NCBI RefSeq assembly: GCF_015207825.1
Contig: NZ_JADEWC010000005.1
Location: 1 to 64,000 of the forward strand
DNA: 64,000 bases
Reading direction: 5' to 3'
DNA from: Cyanobacterium stanieri LEGE 03274
Lineage (GTDB): Bacteria; Cyanobacteriota; Cyanobacteriia; Cyanobacteriales; Cyanobacteriaceae
Made by a program: the position numbers and the translations under genes. Positions within the stretch are counted from its first letter, which is position 1. Each line of letters begins with the position of its first letter. Positions 45,015-53,129 of this stretch are shown piece after piece. The notes below the pieces were generated by a model that saw nothing but the letters and a program-made list of their open reading frames with translations, was not told the origin of the DNA and did no database searches.

Positions 45015-46283
45015 TTAATATTTATTAGAAAGTATTTTTAGATTACGTAAAATAATTTTATTTAAGTAATCAAAAGGATTAATATCAGGCATTTTTTTAG
45101 TTAACTGTTGTAATATTTTAAACATTTCCCTATCTAAATCTTCAGGTTTTTTAATATCATTAATAGCTGTTATTTCATGAATAAATAAATTCCGATCTCT
45201 CACATATCTATCCAATAAATTTATTCTTTCTATTAATTCTTGTTTATTATAGTTATTATATTGTATGATTTTCATCATAACAGGAATATTTAAAAATCTC
45301 AGATTAGGGTATTCTTGTTCTATTTGCTCTTGTAATCTTCCATGATCAAAATCTCGTATATTATTAATAATATCCTTTTGAATATCTGGCCATCTTTTAC
45401 TTGCCCATTGAGACTCATCCCCAAATTGTTTCATTAGTAAATATTTCAATAAATTCTCATGAAAAGCCACTAACCACACCAAAAAATCAGCATATTCTTT
45501 TTGCTTTAATTTAACACTAGCTTTAAAATAAACTTCTTTAATCAGGGTAAGTAAGTTTTTTTGTCTCAATGCTCCAAGTTCATTAGCCAAATTTTTCATA
45601 ACCTTATCATCATGTTTATTAACTAAGCTATAGGCTTGATTAAAATTAAAGGATAATCTCAATTTTCCATAATTAATAGCATCCTCAATTTTAGGATGAT
45701 ATAGGCTACTATTTTTAATAGTTAATAATGCAGAACTGTAGTTATAATTTATAATTTGTTTTGTAATAATTTGTAAATCAAATTCCTTTTTAAGACTATT
45801 TAAATTAGTAGGAAAAACTCGCTCTTGATTGGATTTTAATTGATAGGGATTTCTAACTTGCCACACATTGCTATGGGGTGCATAACCTGCACTTTGCAAA
45901 ATAGCCCAAGTGGATTTCATTACAGGAGTACCAGAAGAGGCATTAAATGCTAATATATCCCCTTTCTGTTGAAGATTTTGAGCTATTCTCAGCGCTTTTT
46001 TTGCTTCTTGTATGGCTAAGGTTAAATTGACAGGATCATCGGATAATTGATTAATAACGGGTATTAATTGTATCTCATCACAAGAATAGTTTTCTTGTAT
46101 CCAATCTCTGGTTAATTCTGCTTCTGTGGATGTGCCTTCGGTATGTAATAAAATGGCATTTTTGATGGTTTGATTTTTGTGTTGCGATAATTCTTTTATG
46201 AGAGTAACAATTGATCCTTCTTCTTGGTTTTTTTGTGGAAAAGGATCTTGTTTGCCAACAAAAGATAGTAAGATTATTGCCAT
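45015..46283 (-). CDS. CARF-HEPN CRISPR ancillary ribonuclease (Csm6/TIGR02710-like)
   Basis: 422 residues. The N-terminal CARF-type Rossmann domain (about 1-165) has MAIILLSFVGKQDPF, NAILLHTEGTSTEAELT and the ligand-loop FNASSGTPVMKSTW. The helical C-terminus (about 170-422) carries a HEPN motif Rx4H at Arg364-His369 (RDRNLFIHE). Such proteins bind cyclic oligoadenylates made by Cas10 and then cut RNA non-specifically. Its place after the RAMP genes in the cmr operon fits. Domain calls rest on motifs only; TIGR02710 family membership is likely. Confidence 0.8.
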   Translation of the reverse strand: MAIILLSFVGKQDPFPQKNQEEGSIVTLIKELSQHKNQTIKNAILLHTEGTSTEAELTRDWIQENYSCDEIQLIPVINQLSDDPVNLTLAIQEAKKALRIAQNLQQKGDILAFNASSGTPVMKSTWAILQSAGYAPHSNVWQVRNPYQLKSNQERVFPTNLNSLKKEFDLQIITKQIINYNYSSALLTIKNSSLYHPKIEDAINYGKLRLSFNFNQAYSLVNKHDDKVMKNLANELGALRQKNLLTLIKEVYFKASVKLKQKEYADFLVWLVAFHENLLKYLLMKQFGDESQWASKRWPDIQKDIINNIRDFDHGRLQEQIEQEYPNLRFLNIPVMMKIIQYNNYNKQELIERINLLDRYVRDRNLFIHEITAINDIKKPEDLDREMFKILQQLTKKMPDINPFDYLNKIILRNLKILSNKY

Positions 46284-46350
46284 GTTTCTATATTTATTAA
46301 TTTAGAAATATTTGACCCCTAAGTTATTTAATTATAGGGGAATTTTATAA

Positions 46351-47985
46351 TTACCAAAGTTGTTTAAAGTCGCTTACATTAGAGCGTAAATATTGGATAA
46401 ATTCTCGAGTTTTTTGACTGTCATCAGGGAAGATAGTTAATAACTCCACATATTGCTTAGTCACTAAAATTTTGTTATCTTCTCGTTTAATTCTTCTAGG
46501 ATACATGCGATGAATTATTCTGCCGATACGCCCCATTCTGCCTGTTAAAGTTGACTGTTTAATGGTTTTATCTCTTTGATATTGTCCATGGAAAAAGTCT
46601 ATGGCTTCACTATCCAGTTTATTTTCAGCAATTCTTCCCCATACTTGTACATTACCTTTTTTGAAAGTTTCTCGCCAGTTTGCTCCTTGGGGATTTAACT
46701 GTTTTTTGTTGTAGGTAACCCATCCTTTCATATTACTGTGAACACTATTAAGGAATTTGGTTAAATCTTCTAATTCATTGACAGTAATAAATAAGCCTGT
46801 GGAGGGTTTAATAAATTCCCAATGACAACCAATCATGGGTTTTCTGCCATTTTCTAAGTAGTCTGGATAAAATAAACGATGATCAATTCTGCGCCATGAT
46901 TTACCGAAACCACCGATAAAGAGGCTAAATTGTAGTAGTTTTTTGAGGAATTTTTTAAGGTTGTTTTGTCTGGCGGTGGATATATTTTTCATGGATAATA
47001 TATCAAGTTTGCCATGATTGAGTTGATATATGGGCATATCAAAAGGGCGACGGGCGGGAGTGTAGGTAAAGTCGTCTAATTCTAAATCAATGGCATCAAA
47101 AACGATGCCCAATTCTCCCACTACTGCCCCGTTTCTCCCTGCAAATCCTCCCCAAAGTTGTTTGGTGATGGCTTCGGCAGTGTTAGCATCGGTGACACCC
47201 CCAAGGAGTCTGAGGGTATGCCCCCGTAGGGCGGCTTTAAACATATTGGCTCGAAATTCACCCTTTTTATTAATCAATTGGGAGGCTAATCCTTTCCCTT
47301 TGAGGTTGACGGTAAGGAGGGAGTTTAATTCGTGACGATTTGTTAATTTTACTTGACCATATCCAGCACTTACCCTTGTACCGAGTCCCTGTGCGATCGC
47401 ACCTTCCCATATTTGCCAAATTTCGTTCCATGCCCCATCACTTAGGGGCTTTTTGGAAGTAATACCAAAAGTAAATTTAGGCTTGTATAGGGAAATTTGA
47501 ATAAAAGCTGAATGGTTACCACCATTTTTTACCTGCCAATCCTCTTGAGGATGCACCACATCCACCAATTCCTCGAACATCCATTCTTTATCAGGATAAC
47601 CCCCATGGAAACGTAAAATACCGGCGTGACTTTCTCCATCTTTCTCATAACCACAATATAAAGCCCGTTTATCCTTGGGGCAACTACGCCAAAAAGCGCC
47701 CTTCATACTCGAACCTGGAAAATAAGGAAATCCCTTCGCACCAATCACAGGGCGAATTACCCCCTCATCTTGCCCACTGTTGGTAATAAAGCGCCATGTA
47801 AATTGATATTCCCTTGTTTCGACATTGTCACGAAATTGATAATCTTTTTCCTCTAATTCTTCCACCCATTCATCCGCCCAGTTTTCGGCATCTTGTACAT
47901 TGGCACCAGGTACTAATCTTTGAATTTGACAGCGCCCTGGTAACTGGCTTCTAAACATCAGGGGTACATTGTTATAGTTAGGCAT
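46351..47985 (-). CDS. Cmr6-like RAMP protein with an extra C-terminal RAMP-like domain
   Basis: 544 residues, about twice a normal Cmr6. The N-terminal RAMP has GFPYFPGSSMKGAFWRS (the Cas7 motif), a strand pair, and the glycine loop GLGTRVSAGYGQVKL. A second half follows: RRPFDMPIYQL, FSLFIGGFGKSWRRIDHRLF (resembling the Gly/Arg loop of Cmr1) and a basic tail. Since no separate cmr1 exists in this locus, this protein may fill both positions at the 3' end of the crRNA filament, as in the III-Bv variant of Synechocystis pSYSA. That comparison is from memory. Confidence 0.8.
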   Translation of the reverse strand: MPNYNNVPLMFRSQLPGRCQIQRLVPGANVQDAENWADEWVEELEEKDYQFRDNVETREYQFTWRFITNSGQDEGVIRPVIGAKGFPYFPGSSMKGAFWRSCPKDKRALYCGYEKDGESHAGILRFHGGYPDKEWMFEELVDVVHPQEDWQVKNGGNHSAFIQISLYKPKFTFGITSKKPLSDGAWNEIWQIWEGAIAQGLGTRVSAGYGQVKLTNRHELNSLLTVNLKGKGLASQLINKKGEFRANMFKAALRGHTLRLLGGVTDANTAEAITKQLWGGFAGRNGAVVGELGIVFDAIDLELDDFTYTPARRPFDMPIYQLNHGKLDILSMKNISTARQNNLKKFLKKLLQFSLFIGGFGKSWRRIDHRLFYPDYLENGRKPMIGCHWEFIKPSTGLFITVNELEDLTKFLNSVHSNMKGWVTYNKKQLNPQGANWRETFKKGNVQVWGRIAENKLDSEAIDFFHGQYQRDKTIKQSTLTGRMGRIGRIIHRMYPRRIKREDNKILVTKQYVELLTIFPDDSQKTREFIQYLRSNVSDFKQLW

Positions 47986-48006
47986 CTTTTTTCCTCTAAA
48001 TAATAG

Positions 48007-48432
48007 TTATTTTTTTAGTAATCGAATAAGTCCAGCTTGTTCAAAATGATGATCATTTGTTAATGCTTGAGTTAGTCTTTTTTCTTTCATTAAAATAAAA
48101 CTAGAATAATCAACCAAACTCCAATTTTTATCAGGACGATTTTTGAACAAATCCCAAGCTAAACTATCTATATATTCATCCACGTGAATTATGTTCACAT
48201 GGTTAGATATTTTTAAACTATTAATAAACTCAATAATTTTTACTCTTGGAATATGAAGAGGACTTGAGAGGAGAACGCTTAATTCTGAAATAATATAATT
48301 AGTGGTAATTAATTTCTTTTTATTCTGAATTATTTGTCTATAAATTTTGACAGCATCCTGATGGTAATTTTGGGAGGAATCTACTAAATTACCCCATCCT
48401 GAAGTATCTACAAAAATGTTAGATATTTGCAT
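48007..48432 (-). CDS. PIN-domain toxin (VapC-like)
   Basis: About 141 residues from ATG 48432, which begins 5 bases past the antitoxin stop; an earlier in-frame ATG (48456) would overlap it. The PIN fold shows the acidic catalytic residues in IFVDTSGWGNLVD, TNYIISELSVLL, LVDYSSFILM and ALTNDHHFEQAG. VapC-type toxins are RNases cutting tRNA or rRNA. It is paired with the small antitoxin upstream, both embedded between cmr5 and the cmr6-like gene. Confidence 0.85.
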   Translation of the reverse strand: MQISNIFVDTSGWGNLVDSSQNYHQDAVKIYRQIIQNKKKLITTNYIISELSVLLSSPLHIPRVKIIEFINSLKISNHVNIIHVDEYIDSLAWDLFKNRPDKNWSLVDYSSFILMKEKRLTQALTNDHHFEQAGLIRLLKK

Positions 48433-48436
48433 TGCA

Positions 48437-48676
48437 TTAATCAATAGACTCCACATGAGAATGTCCTAAATAGTAATCATGATTTTCCAACCAGTCACTA
48501 TTTTTACTATCAAATGCTCCGATAAATTGCTCGAGAGGATCTTCTTCTGCTTCAAGATTAACTTGATCTAGGTAATTAAGAACCATATTTTCCAAAGTTT
48601 CTCCCTGTTTTTTAGCTTTTTTAATAAGTTTTTGATAAATATTTTCAGGGACATTTAGTAGTAACTGATGAGTCAT
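48437..48676 (-). CDS. Antitoxin of the PIN toxin pair
   Basis: 79 residues, with an N-terminal ribbon-helix-helix-like part (HQLLLNVPENIYQKLIKKAK) and the acidic tail DPLEQFIGAFDSKNSDWLEN then HDYYLGHSHVE. This tail is what I recall of cyanobacterial VapB-type antitoxins. Adjacent to the toxin gene with tight spacing; it probably neutralises the PIN toxin and autoregulates the pair. Confidence 0.75.
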   Translation of the reverse strand: MTHQLLLNVPENIYQKLIKKAKKQGETLENMVLNYLDQVNLEAEEDPLEQFIGAFDSKNSDWLENHDYYLGHSHVESID

Positions 48677-48730
48677 AATAATAATCTTCCATTTATTTAA
48701 TGGCGAGGCAATTCCTCGCCCTACTTCTAT

Positions 48731-49123
48731 TTATTTATAACGTTGTGTCCACCACACCATAGATTCTGTTAACTGGGTCAAAACTGCGATCGCAACTTTG
48801 CGCTGTTCTTGATCAAAATTCCATAATAAATCTGCCATGGCTTTAATTTGTTGAGTATTATTAGCACTAACATTATCATTAGGTAAATTAACCCCTGCAA
48901 TTGCCATAATTTCTACCAACTTTTGCCAAGTATCACGCCAATACCGTGCTTTTTCCTCACTGCCACGGGTACCCTGTAAGCGAAATTGCTCACCCCAAAA
49001 ACGTTCCAAACCATAAGAAACCGTCATACGCATCTTATAACCCTGATTAAGCGCATCACTACCCCTATATCTCAATACTAAATCATGCGCCGCCTGATCC
49101 AAATTATACGAATTCCAAGCCAT
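48731..49123 (-). CDS. cmr5: Cmr5/Cas11-like small subunit
   Basis: 130 residues, all-helical. WNSYNLDQAAHDLVLRYRGS, MRMTVSYGLERFWGEQFRLQ and MADLLWNFDQEQRKVAIAVL then TQLTESMVWWTQRYK make up a helical bundle. Small Cas11 proteins line the type III effector and contact target RNA. Sequence similarity to classic Cmr5 is weak; the assignment rests on size, helicity and position between cmr4 and the other RAMP gene. Confidence 0.72.
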   Translation of the reverse strand: MAWNSYNLDQAAHDLVLRYRGSDALNQGYKMRMTVSYGLERFWGEQFRLQGTRGSEEKARYWRDTWQKLVEIMAIAGVNLPNDNVSANNTQQIKAMADLLWNFDQEQRKVAIAVLTQLTESMVWWTQRYK

Positions 49124-49161
49124 TGTTATTTCTCCAAAATAATAAATTATTAACCTTTATT

Positions 49162-49200
49162 CCCCCCGAATTCGCGGGGGGTTAGGGGGGGATCAAATTT
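49162..49200. repeat. G/C-run hairpin repeat (copy 2)
   Basis: CCCCCCGAATTCGCGGGGGG then TTAGGGGGGGATCAAATTT; same tail as the copies at 1075 and 54503. It lies between cmr5 and cmr4 and could attenuate transcription of the distal cmr genes. Confidence 0.6.
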
Positions 49201-49218
49201 CCCTCACCTCAAGTAAAT

Positions 49219-50025
49219 CTAAAGCCCTCGCAACTCCACCGCACAATGTCCAAAACCAATAGACTCCAAACCCCCTAGATAAATCTCCCCCGTAGTGGAA
49301 TCATCCTCAAAAGGTTTCCATTCCCCCTGATTTTTCTTGATAGCCACAGGAAAAATCATTTGTGTACCCTCTGGCAAAGCCTCAGTGTTGAAGAAAGCAC
49401 CTTTTACCGCTATTTTCTCATTTTCATCTAGGCGCACCCTGCTCTGACGATACAACGCCATATCGTGAATCATAGCAATTTCATCATCCGCCACCACTAC
49501 CGCAGGTAACTCCTCCCCAAAAGGAAACCATGGCTTTAAATTCTGTCTGGGATGATCAATGGTGAGGAAACCAAAGTTAAAAAATAGGGTAGGTCGATTT
49601 TCCACGGTCAATGGTTTTAATACCGATGAACCACTGTAAACTTGGGGAACAGGATCAGTAATACCCGTAATACGTTTATAGCGTTTTAATAGTTTAGGAC
49701 AACTTACCCATACAACGGGTTGCCCGGGGCAAAATACAGGAAGCCAAACAACAGAGGCATATTCAAACTTAACCAGCGATTCTGTGGTGCTGTCGGTAAC
49801 TCCCGCATCCGCATCATGTCCATACCATTGATTACTGTCGTCTTTACCCTTATTTAACAACATTTCTGAGCGAAAACGACCCCGAATAGAACTACCAGGA
49901 ATAACCCCTGTGAGGGTGAATTGATCTCGGAAAATAAGGTTTAAATTGCCACTTTCTTCCCCTGCGGTGGCGCCCACATGAACAGGTGCTAAAGTTTCGA
50001 TGATACCGTAGGCTTTTTTATACAT
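49219..50025 (-). CDS. cmr4: Cmr4-like RAMP protein (Cas7 backbone)
   Basis: 268 residues. It starts with a Cas7/Cmr4 pattern: LAPVHVGATAGEESGNL, then TLTGVIPGSSIRGRFRSEML (IPGSS-xRG), and ends GEIYLGGLESIGFGHCAVEL (Gly-rich loop). Cmr4 forms the crRNA-binding backbone and in known systems cuts target RNA using an Asp in the first loop. Here the matching stretch reads GNLNLIFRD, with Asn27/Asn29 instead of an obvious Asp, so slicing activity is uncertain. It starts 2 bases after the cmr3 stop. Confidence 0.82.
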   Translation of the reverse strand: MYKKAYGIIETLAPVHVGATAGEESGNLNLIFRDQFTLTGVIPGSSIRGRFRSEMLLNKGKDDSNQWYGHDADAGVTDSTTESLVKFEYASVVWLPVFCPGQPVVWVSCPKLLKRYKRITGITDPVPQVYSGSSVLKPLTVENRPTLFFNFGFLTIDHPRQNLKPWFPFGEELPAVVVADDEIAMIHDMALYRQSRVRLDENEKIAVKGAFFNTEALPEGTQMIFPVAIKKNQGEWKPFEDDSTTGEIYLGGLESIGFGHCAVELRGL

Positions 50026-50027
50026 TT

Positions 50028-51002
50028 TTAGTTAACTCCATTAATTGCTAAAGGTAAACACAAACCACTACCTACCCTTTTGAGGGAGTAGCCTTCTTTG
50101 GGAAACCAATCCTCATCCCAATCCCACCATGATTTATTGAGGGATTCTGACAACACATAGACGCTTCCTGCACTGACGGCATAACGCCCTCTGCCCATTC
50201 TTCCCCCCGCACGATAGCGGTAGGGTATCGCCCTGTCGGTAAGAATTTTGTCAATTTTGGGAAAGGAGTCGGCTTCGGGATAGCGACGGGAAAGACGATT
50301 TGAACCCCACACGGCGGACGAAATCAGTGCAAAGGCTTTGGTAATGGGTTGTTGGAATAGTTGTTGAGTCGGGGTATTAAGGGGGATACTGTTGATTTCT
50401 ACGAGGTGATTTTCACCACCGAAACGATACCAGCCGTCGGGTAACTGGTAGGTGGAAAGATACACAAGAGAAGTATCATCATCCATCTGCACGGCGTTTT
50501 CGAGAAACAATCCCCCTTCTTCGGTATGTCTTTCATCCAGTCTCATTTTGGGATGTAACATGGGTACGAATTGCCATGGGCTTGTTTCTGTGGCTTGATT
50601 GTCTTTTATTTCTTGGGCTGATTGATTCCATTGACTAATTTTTTGCCATTTATAAGCTGGGGTTAATTCTCTGTTTTTTCGTTGCCATTTTCCTTCGTTT
50701 ATTTCCCATTCGTCGCTTTCTTTTTCATCGATAATTTTTGTCCATGGAATGGGAATATAAAAGTCTTGAATGTTGTTTTCTTTTGCCCAAAATGGCCCTG
50801 CTATGTGCAGTTTATCTACTAAATTTTGTTGACTTTCTATGGCTAAATTTTTATTAGCACTGAAGAATAATCCTGATACTGTGGCAGGATCTGGGGGAAA
50901 TTTAGAACGCGATCGCCCCACAAGATTTTCAGGAGATAAAAAGCCTCCTGCACTACCGTAGAGATAACCTAACGGCTTAATATTTATTAAATATTTGAAC
51001 AT
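50028..51002 (-). CDS. cmr3: Cmr3-like protein (Cas5)
   Basis: 324 residues. The RAMP fold typical of Cmr3: LINIKPLGYLYGSAGGFLSP at the start, a DPATVSGLFFSANKN segment, the GWYRFGGENHLVEI motif (FGGE is the Cmr3 hallmark) and the Gly-rich RAGGRMGRGRYAVSAGSVYV near the end. Cmr3 caps the 5' tag end of the crRNA beside Cas10. Located directly between cas10 and cmr4, co-transcribed. Confidence 0.85.
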   Translation of the reverse strand: MFKYLINIKPLGYLYGSAGGFLSPENLVGRSRSKFPPDPATVSGLFFSANKNLAIESQQNLVDKLHIAGPFWAKENNIQDFYIPIPWTKIIDEKESDEWEINEGKWQRKNRELTPAYKWQKISQWNQSAQEIKDNQATETSPWQFVPMLHPKMRLDERHTEEGGLFLENAVQMDDDTSLVYLSTYQLPDGWYRFGGENHLVEINSIPLNTPTQQLFQQPITKAFALISSAVWGSNRLSRRYPEADSFPKIDKILTDRAIPYRYRAGGRMGRGRYAVSAGSVYVLSESLNKSWWDWDEDWFPKEGYSLKRVGSGLCLPLAINGVN

Positions 51003-51076
51003 AATTATTGCCCTTAAAAAAAATGTTTGTAGTGAAGACTTTAGTCTTTTTTTTCAACTCTAAAGAGTTTACTACT

Positions 51077-51192
51077 AATACTCAATCCGTGAATCAAAAT
51101 ATACTTTAGTTCAATTCATTGAACAATAAACTGTTAGCCTTGTAATTAATTGCAAGGCTGGATGATATACTTTCTACATCGGATTTGGTATA
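51077..51192 (+). repeat. Dispersed hairpin repeat R1 (copy 4), downstream of cas10
   Basis: GTTCAATTCATTGAAC (51109-51125), CTGTTAGCCTTGTAATTAATTGCAAGGCTGG-like stem and the end TATACTTTCTACATCGGATT. The same ~110-bp unit in the same orientation lies at 52886-52995, so the two copies bracket cas10. Confidence 0.7.
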
Positions 51193-51196
51193 ACCT

Positions 51197-52750
51197 TTAA
51201 CCGCAAAACTGCCATCCTACTTCAACTAAATTATTAACCCAAATATTAAAATTATTTAGATCTTTATCTCCTACTAATTTTTCACGTTTGCTAAAAAGAT
51301 AATCACCCTTATTCTGAAAATAAATATCTAGTAAAGCCTTACTTAAACTAACATCTTTTTCAAATTTTAAAGAAGGATTAAAACTAATACTATGACGGGC
51401 TTTTAATTGAACTAAATCATTGTAAATATGAGCCCAATTTTCTTGTTTGTCTCTATCTTCATATGCCGACAACAAACCTAGATCATCCCATGGCACAGTC
51501 CATTCCACATATTGACCACTATTAAAGACAATACGCAGGGTTACTCGATTTCTGCCCTTATTTTTCGAGACTTTTTCCGCCTCTCGACAATGTTGTAAAA
51601 CATCCCGTTGCGGTACACTTCCCGCCACCCACACAAAGCCCACACTTAGGGTAATATCCTGACCGTGTTTTTGCCATTCTTGCTTAAGAGTGGATAGCCA
51701 TCTTAAGGCTTTCTTTTTCAATTCTGGGGAATCATCTACATCCCTTTTTTTACTATAAATAACCCCCAAAAAATCATCTCCCCCTGCATAAATAATACGT
51801 CCTAAATCACGGGGAAAATTATTACTTAAATTGTCCCCCCATTGACGCATGGCATCACTAAAATCTTTAATTTTTTGTTCTCCATTAGGTTCATTAAGCA
51901 ATTTTTTAAGATGATCACCTACTTTGTCACCATCCCCCATAAACCATCCTGTCCATTGTCCTGTAATATTATTTTCGGGGTCTGGTTTACGGCTTAATTC
52001 GCTAAACTTTTCAGGAAAAGGAAGATCATTTTTAGAAAATTTTTGGGGTATTCCAGTATTAGGTAAAGTGATTAATCTTTTAACTAATTCTGGTATGCTT
52101 AATCGTTCGTTTAAGTCTAAAACTTTGCCTTCCGTGGCTTCTTCTGTGCTGTTTTCTAAAACTGCGGATAATTTAAGATAAAAATCATCAATCTGTTGTT
52201 TATCTTGAGCTTTATTTAACGTTTTTGGGTTACGATGTCCACTTCCTAAACGGTTAAATGCGATCGCATCTGTACCTGTTAAACTGGAACTTTCACCAAT
52301 CCAATTAATACCAACCCAATCCCGAGATAACTTGTTACTTTCCAAGTCTTCGATGGCGGAAGTAATAGAATCCCCCTACCCCCAAAAAAATTCCCAAGTA
52401 TGGGTTGCCCACATTTCCCAGTCTCTATCCCAAGTGTAAACCACATCAGACACATGACTTTCAATCCATGCTTTACACTCCCAGAGGACTTTTTTCCAAG
52501 AGTTAACCAAGGTTTCTTTAACCAACTCCTGCGGAAAATCCCCTTTAATAAGAATACGATTCGGCATTCCTTTTGCCAACTTCGGCAAACCGGGAGAAAT
52601 AATCTTACATTGGTTATCCTCTGCACTATCAACGATTTTTTTGCTTAGATAAGACAAAATCAAAGATGCACCATATAAATCCCTCAGCTTACGGGATTTT
52701 TCTATAAATCCCTGCACTGGAGAAAAGGTAATTGCTGTATAAACTACCAT
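51197..52750 (-). pseudogene. cmr2: cas10/cmr2 (HD-less) interrupted by an in-frame TAG
   Basis: One open frame of 518 codons is broken only by TAG at 52376-52378 (codon 125). Before it lies Palm 1 (FSPVQGFIEKSRKLRDLYGA then SLILSYL). After it, in the same frame, come DSITSAIEDLESNKLSRDW, WFMGDGDKVGDHLK and the cyclase/polymerase motif YAGGDDFLGVI (GGDD codons 51773-51784). No N-terminal HD nuclease exists, so DNA cleavage is not expected; cOA synthesis by GGDD would be. A downstream restart at TTG 52345 could give a 382-residue protein. A CAG-to-TAG change, sequencing error, stop read-through or a two-piece Cas10 are all possible. Confidence 0.85.
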
Positions 52751-53129
52751 TTAAATTTTGATTAATATTATTCCCTTTACTATAAAACAATTTTTAGGAT
52801 AAGAATCGTGTTTTAAGCGAATGTGAATTTTCTTTATATTGCTTTGTTTTTCTTTGCAAAAGTCAATAAATAAATTAGAGTAACTATACTAAATCTGTCA
52901 ATCAAAATATACCTTAGTTCTATTCAACGATAAACTATTAGTCTCATAATTCATTGCAAAGCTGGATTATATACTTTCTGCATCGGATTTGATATTAAAT
53001 AGACTGTGGTAAATACTAACTAAAATCTTTACCCCACATATCTTTAGCCTTATTCGCATGAAAAAGATGTAAATTATTAAAAAAATCTGTACATTAGTAA
53101 TTGTTGAGATAAACAAGGGAAGTAACTCG
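52751..53129. other. Divergent intergenic region between the two CRISPR arms
   Basis: About 380 bases carrying the promoters of the minus (cas10-cmr) and plus (membrane gene) arms and one R1 repeat (52886-52995). No other gene was recognised. A ribosome-binding-like AAGGGAAG precedes the plus-strand start at 53130. Confidence 0.55.
52886..52995 (+). repeat. Dispersed hairpin repeat R1 (copy 5), upstream of cas10
   Basis: Direct copy of 51077-51192 with more mismatches: TTCTATTCAACGATAAACTA, GTCTCATAATTCATTGCAAAGCTGG-like stem, end TATACTTTCTGCATCGGATT. Confidence 0.65.

Noticed and set aside
52279-52632. A second reading frame over cas10, suggesting a frameshift instead of a stop
   Set aside because: The Cas10 motifs before and after the TAG lie in the same frame (52750 and 52345 differ by a multiple of three); the alternative frame has no Cas10 sequence.
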